The notes beneath the pieces were generated by a model. The model worked only from the letters and a program-made list of their open reading frames with translations. It was not told where the DNA came from and did not search any database. From assembly GCA_035533075.1 (NCBI GenBank), contig DATLUO010000194.1, forward strand, positions 62,001-126,000: a DNA stretch of 64,000 bases, read 5' to 3'. This stretch comes from Pirellulales bacterium (GTDB lineage Bacteria; Planctomycetota; Planctomycetia; Pirellulales; JAICIG01). The position numbers and the translations under genes are program-made. Below are positions 59,258-64,000 of the stretch, piece by piece. Within the stretch, counting starts at the first letter, position 1, and every line of letters begins with the position of its first letter.

Positions 59258-60358
59258 TCAGCCGCACGTGTCGGACAATTGACGCACGTAATCGAGGGCT
59301 TCTTCGAGTTCGGGCACGGCCACGCCCGACGCGCGGCCGTGGCGGTCGCAACGGCCCAGCAAGATGAGCGTTTCGTAATCCTCGTGCTCGGCGAGCCGCT
59401 TTCTGGCGCGCTGCCCGAGGCTGCCGTCGAGGACAGCGTGGGCTTCCATGTGGTGCTCAATCAACCAGCGTGTGCGGTCGGTAATGAATCCTTCCAGGGC
59501 CTCCAGCCCGGCGGCCACGTGGTCGTGCGGGTCGATGGCCTTGCCGACGTCGTGCAGCAGGGCGGCCAGCAGGAACTCTTCGTCGTAGGGCAACTCGTGC
59601 GACGCCAGATCGTACACCTGCAGGCTGTGATACAGCGCGTCACCTTCGGGGTGATACTTGGGCGACTGCTTCACTTGCTCCAGCGGCAACAGCAGCATGT
59701 GGTAGATCTGGAAGCGGTCGACCTGGTTCTCGGCTTCGGCCAGGGCGTCGTCGAGCGCCAAGTCGGGATACTCGCGGGCCAGAAACTGCTCCAGCTCGGC
59801 GATGCTGGCACGCTCGATCGGCTTGCCCGTCACCGAGCTTTTGAATGCGAAATGGGCCATGTTCTCGGCATAGACGGTCAGCTCGAACCTGAAACGATCG
59901 ACGACGTGTACGTGGGTGTAGATGCGTTCTTCGCCCTGCTTGCGCACCTGTTTGCGTTGGACCGTGTAGCCCAAGCCTTCCCGCTCCAGCGCGGCGGCGA
60001 CCGCTTCGATGCTGTCGGAAAAAACGTGCAGGTCGATGTCGCTGCCGCGGCGCACGTGGCCGGTGAGCGTGCTGCCGATCAGCCGCGGCCGGAAGGACCG
60101 CAGAAGCCGCATCATTCTCAGGGCCGCGATCCGCATGTCGCGGAGATTTTCCAGCCGCCGCTGGCCCTCATAAAGCCGGGCAAAGACCTGGATCTCGTCG
60201 CGGATCTCCCGATTGCTGGGCAGATCCTTGGGCTTCACCCAGCCGCCCATGCGGCGTGCGGCCTTGAGTTTTGCCCGGTAGTATTCCGATTCGACGCGCT
60301 CGTACATCAAGCGGGCAGCTTCCCAGGCGATTTGCTGCCGGAGTTTGCCTTTGGACAT
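59258..60358 (-). CDS. Nucleotidyltransferase-HD domain protein
   Basis: The 366-residue protein has an N-terminal helical region (MSKGKLRQQIAWEAARLMYE), a nucleotidyltransferase-like core with GSTLTGHVRRGSDIDLHVFS (the GS ... DxD pattern), and a C-terminal HD domain with YHSLQVYDLA and LLAALLHDVGKAIDPHDHV. The design recalls the CCA-adding/GlnD-type combination of NTase and HD hydrolase; a nucleotide-signal or tRNA-repair function is possible. The start was set at 60358; longer forms begin at 60424. Confidence 0.8.
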   Translation of the reverse strand: MSKGKLRQQIAWEAARLMYERVESEYYRAKLKAARRMGGWVKPKDLPSNREIRDEIQVFARLYEGQRRLENLRDMRIAALRMMRLLRSFRPRLIGSTLTGHVRRGSDIDLHVFSDSIEAVAAALEREGLGYTVQRKQVRKQGEERIYTHVHVVDRFRFELTVYAENMAHFAFKSSVTGKPIERASIAELEQFLAREYPDLALDDALAEAENQVDRFQIYHMLLLPLEQVKQSPKYHPEGDALYHSLQVYDLASHELPYDEEFLLAALLHDVGKAIDPHDHVAAGLEALEGFITDRTRWLIEHHMEAHAVLDGSLGQRARKRLAEHEDYETLILLGRCDRHGRASGVAVPELEEALDYVRQLSDTCG

Positions 60359-60639
60359 TCGCTTCTGGTGCGCCGAGACAAGGCCCATCGAAGCGGCGCC
60401 GGGCCGGTAGCACGCGCGGACCACAACGGCCCGGCACGCTTGTTAGACAATGATATGCTTTCCGAAGGAGAAGTTCCAGCCGTTGGCAAGGCGGCGCTGA
60501 GGCCGGTCCTACCGCCGGGGGCCATGAAATCATTTGAAACGGGGAGCAAGTTCGCTATCATGTCCTTCAGGCAAGATCGCGTTGAGGGCAGCGGCGCCCC
60601 CGTGCAAGCGGTTTCTTTTTTCTGCGAATCGAGGGCTTC

Positions 60640-61776
60640 ATGTCATATTCACGCACGCTCGTTGCGGTAGGTGGCTCGGTTGCCGTGGCAATCCTTTGCG
60701 GCTGCGGCAAGTCGCAGCCCAATAACCCGGCGGCCGCGCCGGCCGGCTCCGGCGTGACCGAGCTTGGCACGGGCGTATTCCAGCCGAACACCGCAGCCAG
60801 CCCGGCTCCAGCAACGACTGCCATGCCGCCCGCGACCGCGTCTGCCGGCGCCATGCACGCCGGGCCGGTTGTCAACGGTGCCGTAACCAGCGGCCCCGAA
60901 GTCAACGGCCCCGCTGGGACGGGGCCCGTGGTGACTGGCCCCGCCGTAACGAGTTCTGTGACTGCGGACCCGGCCACCACGGTGCCCGATGCGATGCCGG
61001 CAGGCACATCGGCAGCGGGCAGTTCGGTCGCGCCTCGGCTGACCCAGGGCAACGCCCCTTCGGGCGCGATGGCTTCCGGCGATCTGTCTGCCTTGTCCGC
61101 CGCGGCGAATCAATGGCGGTTGCAAGGGGGCAAACTGGCCGGCGTGAAGCGATTTCAAGAGAAGTCGGTGGTGGCCGGCTACAGTTGGATGATCGATCTG
61201 CTTCCCTACCTGGGGCATAGCGATCTCTATAACCGCTTCGATTTCAATAAGGGATGGCACGAAGAGGCCAACATTGAGCTGACGTGCCAGGTCATTCCGG
61301 CGTTCATCGACCCCTCGAATCCGAACCGCAACATGCAGATCATCGGCGCCAAAGACGTGATCGGGCCGGCCTTCACGCACTATGTGGGCATGGCCGGCGT
61401 CGAGGACTCTCGCAATCGGGTGGCCGCCTCTCTGCCGCGCAGCGATCCGCGGGCGGGCATCTTCGGCTACGACCAGATCGCCCGGCCCGAAGAGATCACC
61501 GACGGCGCCGGCAACACGCTGATGCTCGTCAACGCCGGAAAGATCGTGGGACCGTGGGCATCGGGTGGCGGCGCCACCGTCCGCGGCGCGCGGGCGCCCT
61601 ATTTCGACCCGATCACCGGCTTCGGCCCGGCCGGCGACCCCGGCGGAGGCGCGGTGGTGGCCCTGGCCGACGGTTCGGTCAGGCGGATCTCCAAAGACAT
61701 CGATCCGGCCGTGTTCCGGGCATTGTGTACGATTCACGGCGGCGAGACCGTCGATCTGCCGGCCCATGCGCCGTAG
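60640..61776 (+). CDS. DUF1559-type lipoprotein
   Basis: The 378-residue lipoprotein has a lipobox-like AVAILCGCGKS. A Pro/Ala/Thr-rich linker of about 100 residues follows, and then the DUF1559 region (WMIDLLPYLGHSDLYNRFDF, the VGMAG and EEITDGAGNTLMLVNAG signatures, and ADGSVRRISKDIDPAVFRAL). DUF1559 proteins are pseudopilin-like and abundant in planctomycetes; here the type IV pilin leader is replaced by a lipoprotein signal. GAGGG precedes the ATG. Confidence 0.87.
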   Translation: MSYSRTLVAVGGSVAVAILCGCGKSQPNNPAAAPAGSGVTELGTGVFQPNTAASPAPATTAMPPATASAGAMHAGPVVNGAVTSGPEVNGPAGTGPVVTGPAVTSSVTADPATTVPDAMPAGTSAAGSSVAPRLTQGNAPSGAMASGDLSALSAAANQWRLQGGKLAGVKRFQEKSVVAGYSWMIDLLPYLGHSDLYNRFDFNKGWHEEANIELTCQVIPAFIDPSNPNRNMQIIGAKDVIGPAFTHYVGMAGVEDSRNRVAASLPRSDPRAGIFGYDQIARPEEITDGAGNTLMLVNAGKIVGPWASGGGATVRGARAPYFDPITGFGPAGDPGGGAVVALADGSVRRISKDIDPAVFRALCTIHGGETVDLPAHAP

Positions 61777-61779
61777 TGG

Positions 61780-61854
61780 GATTTTGGATTTTCGATTTTG
61801 GATTTTGGATTGACTAGCAACGAAATCCAAAATCCAAAATCCAAAATCCAAAAT
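61780..61854 (+). terminator. Inverted GATTTTGG repeat after the DUF1559 gene
   Basis: A stretch of GATTTTG repeats (61780-61811) is followed by its complement, AATCCAAAATCC units (61824-61854), allowing a stem of about 30 bp four bases after the stop. It can act as a terminator or mRNA end. A related unit lies at 37560-37590. Confidence 0.6.
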
Positions 61855-61879
61855 TGAAGGCCGAGGGGGAAACAAACCC

Positions 61880-63337
61880 GTGCGATCCTATACCGTCGTC
61901 ATTGTCGCGTTGCTGTCGCTGCTGCTGTCCACCGCCGCGGCGCGGGCGGATTTCGTCGAATACATCCTGCCGGGCACCACGCTCCGCGTTCTGCTGCAAG
62001 GCAAGGCCACCGGCCTGCAAGGCGGAAATATGTCGCTTCAGCATCCGTTGGGCACACTCTATTTCGATCTGCACGACTGCAAGATTCACCCGGTGCCCAC
62101 GCTCAACCAGCAGTACAAGAAACGTCTTGTCGCCGGCCAAAACAAGAAAGACGCCGCGGCGATGTTCCAGGCCGGCGTTTGGGCGCTGAAGCACGGCATG
62201 ATCAAGGAGTACTACGAGGCCGTGGAAGCGGCGTTGGAAGTCGATCCCAAGAACGCCGAGGCCAAACGCATCCTGGCGCTGCGCGATCAACTGCACAAGC
62301 CGCTGCCGCAGCGCGACGGCGAAGCGGAAGCACTGCGAAAGTTCGTCCACCGCAACGAAATGAAGTTCGCCACCAGCGACCATTTTTCGCTGCTGTACGA
62401 CACGCCCGACAAACCCGATAAGAATGCCCGTAGCAAGAAGCCTCGCCATCAGCAGCGGCTGGAGCTTTTGGAACGCGTCTACGAGAGCTTCCTGCTCACG
62501 TTCTATTCGCATGGCGTCGACCTGGAAGTGCCCCAGCAGCGGCTGCAGGTCGTGCTGTTCAACAACTACGCCGATTACAAGGACTTTTCGACCCGGCTCA
62601 GCTCCGAGTTGATCAACGCCTCCGGTTTCTATCTGCCGGAACAGAACATCAGCTTCTTCTTCGACCACGGCTCCAGCGCAAAGTTCAAAATGCTGGACAA
62701 GCTTTCCACGACGCTCAAAGACGCGGGACAACGGGCGGTGAAGGCCAAGGCCCGCGGCGCCAAAAACATCGTGCGCTTGGCCAACACCGTCGAGTTGCTC
62801 ATCGACATCGACCAGGAAAGCCAGGACATCGAAGTGGTCAGCCACGAGGCGACGCACCAGATGGCGTCCAACACGGGCTTGTTTCCGCACCAGGTGCGGG
62901 TGCCCAAGTGGGTCCACGAGGGGCTGGCCGCGTATTTCGAGTCGCCCAACGACGGGGCCTGGAGCGGCATCGGCGCGGTCAACGAACTGCGGCTCAAATA
63001 CTACCGCGCGTTGGAACCCGACCGCGAGCACTCCAATCTCAACTTCATCGTCGGCGACCAGATTTTCGATTACGCCCGTTCGCTGGGCGCCATGTTGCAC
63101 GGTTATGGCCAGGCCTGGGCGTTGACGCACTTTCTGGTCGAAAAACATTTCGACGACTTGATGCGGTTCTATAAAGCCCTGGGCGAGCTGCCGCCCGACA
63201 TCGACTTTACGCCCGACGTGCTGAACCCGCTGTTCGACCGCGCGTTCGGCGCCGACCGCGGAGGGCTGGACCAGGAATGGCGGTCGTACATGCGTTCGCT
63301 CAAGACCGACGTCGAGGAAGTGCTGGGGGCCAAATGA
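61880..63337 (+). CDS. DUF1570 protein (gluzincin-like)
   Basis: The 485-residue exported protein (GTG start) has a signal peptide (SYTVVIVALLSLLLSTAAAR). A tetratricopeptide-like segment follows (AAMFQAGVWALKHGMIKEYY) and then a metalloprotease-like core with HEATH (the HExxH pattern) in DIEVVSHEATHQMASNTGL. KWVHEGLAAYFE supplies the downstream Glu. DUF1570 is the family name; peptidase activity is probable but unproven. Its stop overlaps the next start (ATGA). Confidence 0.87.
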   Translation: MRSYTVVIVALLSLLLSTAAARADFVEYILPGTTLRVLLQGKATGLQGGNMSLQHPLGTLYFDLHDCKIHPVPTLNQQYKKRLVAGQNKKDAAAMFQAGVWALKHGMIKEYYEAVEAALEVDPKNAEAKRILALRDQLHKPLPQRDGEAEALRKFVHRNEMKFATSDHFSLLYDTPDKPDKNARSKKPRHQQRLELLERVYESFLLTFYSHGVDLEVPQQRLQVVLFNNYADYKDFSTRLSSELINASGFYLPEQNISFFFDHGSSAKFKMLDKLSTTLKDAGQRAVKAKARGAKNIVRLANTVELLIDIDQESQDIEVVSHEATHQMASNTGLFPHQVRVPKWVHEGLAAYFESPNDGAWSGIGAVNELRLKYYRALEPDREHSNLNFIVGDQIFDYARSLGAMLHGYGQAWALTHFLVEKHFDDLMRFYKALGELPPDIDFTPDVLNPLFDRAFGADRGGLDQEWRSYMRSLKTDVEEVLGAK

Positions 63338-64000
63338 CATCGACCCAAACGGCGGCCCGGCTGGTGCTCAAGCCGCGCAAAGCCCGTCCCTTCTTCGGCC
63401 GGCATCCTTGGGTGCTCGATTCCGCGGTCGAGCGGACCGAGGGCGGGCCGGCCGACGGCGATGTGGTTGACCTGATCTCGGACCGCGACGAGTGGATCGC
63501 CCGCGGCATTTACAACGGGCAGAGCCGCATTCGCGTGCGGCTTTACACTTGGCGGGCCGACGAGCCGCTCGACGAAGCGTTCTGGCGGCGCCGCATCGCA
63601 GCCGCGCTCGCCCTGCGCGAGGGGCTGCCCGACGGCGCCGGCACGACGGCGGCGCGGCTGGTGTTCAGCGAAGGCGACGGCGTCAGCGGGCTGATCGTCG
63701 ACCGTTACGCCGATTACCTGGTCGTGCAGGTCTCGGCGCTCGGCATGGCGTCGCGGCTGACGCTGTTGGTTTCGGTCCTGGCCGAGCTTGTCAAACCGCG
63801 CGGCATTCTCCTTCGCCACGATCCCGATGTGGCCAAGCTCGAAGGGCTGCCGCCGATCGTGGGCGAGGAGTTGGCCTGGGGTGAATCGCCCGATGGCCCG
63901 GTGTTCATCGAAGAGCACGGTCTGCGTTACGGCGTCGATCTTTCAGCCGGGCAAAAGACCGGCTTCTTTCTCGACCAGCGCGAGAACCGTCGCGCGGCCG
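63334..64000 (+). CDS. RlmI-like rRNA large-subunit methyltransferase, partial
   Basis: The 222 visible residues include a PUA domain start (LVLKPRKARPFFGRHPWVLD, ERTEGGPADGDVVDLISDRD), the family's middle, VFSEGDGVSGLIVDRYADYL, and the SAM-binding lead-in GQKTGFFLDQRENR. RlmI methylates C1962 of 23S rRNA. The gene overlaps DUF1570 by ATGA and runs past the right edge. Confidence 0.9.
   Translation, partial: MTSTQTAARLVLKPRKARPFFGRHPWVLDSAVERTEGGPADGDVVDLISDRDEWIARGIYNGQSRIRVRLYTWRADEPLDEAFWRRRIAAALALREGLPDGAGTTAARLVFSEGDGVSGLIVDRYADYLVVQVSALGMASRLTLLVSVLAELVKPRGILLRHDPDVAKLEGLPPIVGEELAWGESPDGPVFIEEHGLRYGVDLSAGQKTGFFLDQRENRRAA

Noticed and set aside
61814-63340. 508-residue minus-strand open frame
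   Set aside because: It is the shadow of the DUF1570 gene, which has signal peptide and HExxH motif in the sense frame.

Overview
The window looks like a high-GC planctomycete chromosome, most likely from the Pirellulales/Lacipirellulaceae side of the phylum. The evidence is gene content: DUF1501 and DUF1549/DUF1553 proteins, DUF1559, DUF1570, an S53 peptidase with an N-terminal LEPR-like sorting motif, BlaI/BlaR1 with very large sensor extensions, an orphan formylmethanofuran dehydrogenase subunit A, and many short palindromic repeats. No rRNA, tRNA or CRISPR array was seen. Assignments were made by reading motifs, without database searches.

Layout. 1-9 kb: a heavy-metal RND system on the minus strand (partial CusA-like pump, Cys-rich adaptor, Cys-rich small protein), a ParDE-type toxin-antitoxin pair, a FAD/NAD(P) protein, a TolC-like outer-membrane lipoprotein, and a MarR regulator with a perfect operator palindrome. 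9-16 kb: small secreted proteins, an ArsM-like methyltransferase interrupted by an in-frame UGA, a cysteine-synthase-like protein with a Tat-like leader, unknown gene pairs, and a stretch of gene remnants. 16-21 kb: a second RND system (Met-rich CusB and CusA with the copper-site methionines). 21-30 kb: a BNR-like secreted protein, a DUF3179 protein with a CcmH-like tail, a thioredoxin-like protein with a CxxU motif, an SDR, an S46 peptidase, a truncated PIN toxin and a TauE/SafE transporter. 30-37.9 kb: a hemerythrin-like protein, a zinc ribbon, then a decayed defence-like island (AAA ATPase, helicase-like tail, N-truncated Eco57I-type methylase, a 401-bp MITE-like element, repeats). 37.9-64 kb: FhcA, DUF1501, S53 peptidase, BlaI/BlaR1, a DUF1549-DUF1501 operon, a chimeric Rpn pseudogene, LarC, an NTase-HD protein, DUF1559, DUF1570 and a partial RlmI-like methyltransferase.

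The strongest unusual signal is a pair of candidate selenoprotein genes 14 kb apart. In both, an in-frame UGA falls where a cysteine is expected and the reading frame continues with convincing family sequence: Sec198 of an ArsM-like methyltransferase (11042-11776) and Sec56 in a C-Y-R-U motif of a thioredoxin-like protein (25201-25764). Two independent cases suggest that this organism decodes selenocysteine, although no sel genes lie in the window.

A second theme is palindromic mini-repeats inside protein-coding genes in frame (TolC, the methylase, the DUF1549 protein), similar in concept to Rickettsia palindromic elements. Inverted REP-like pairs and a MITE-like element occupy intergenic DNA.
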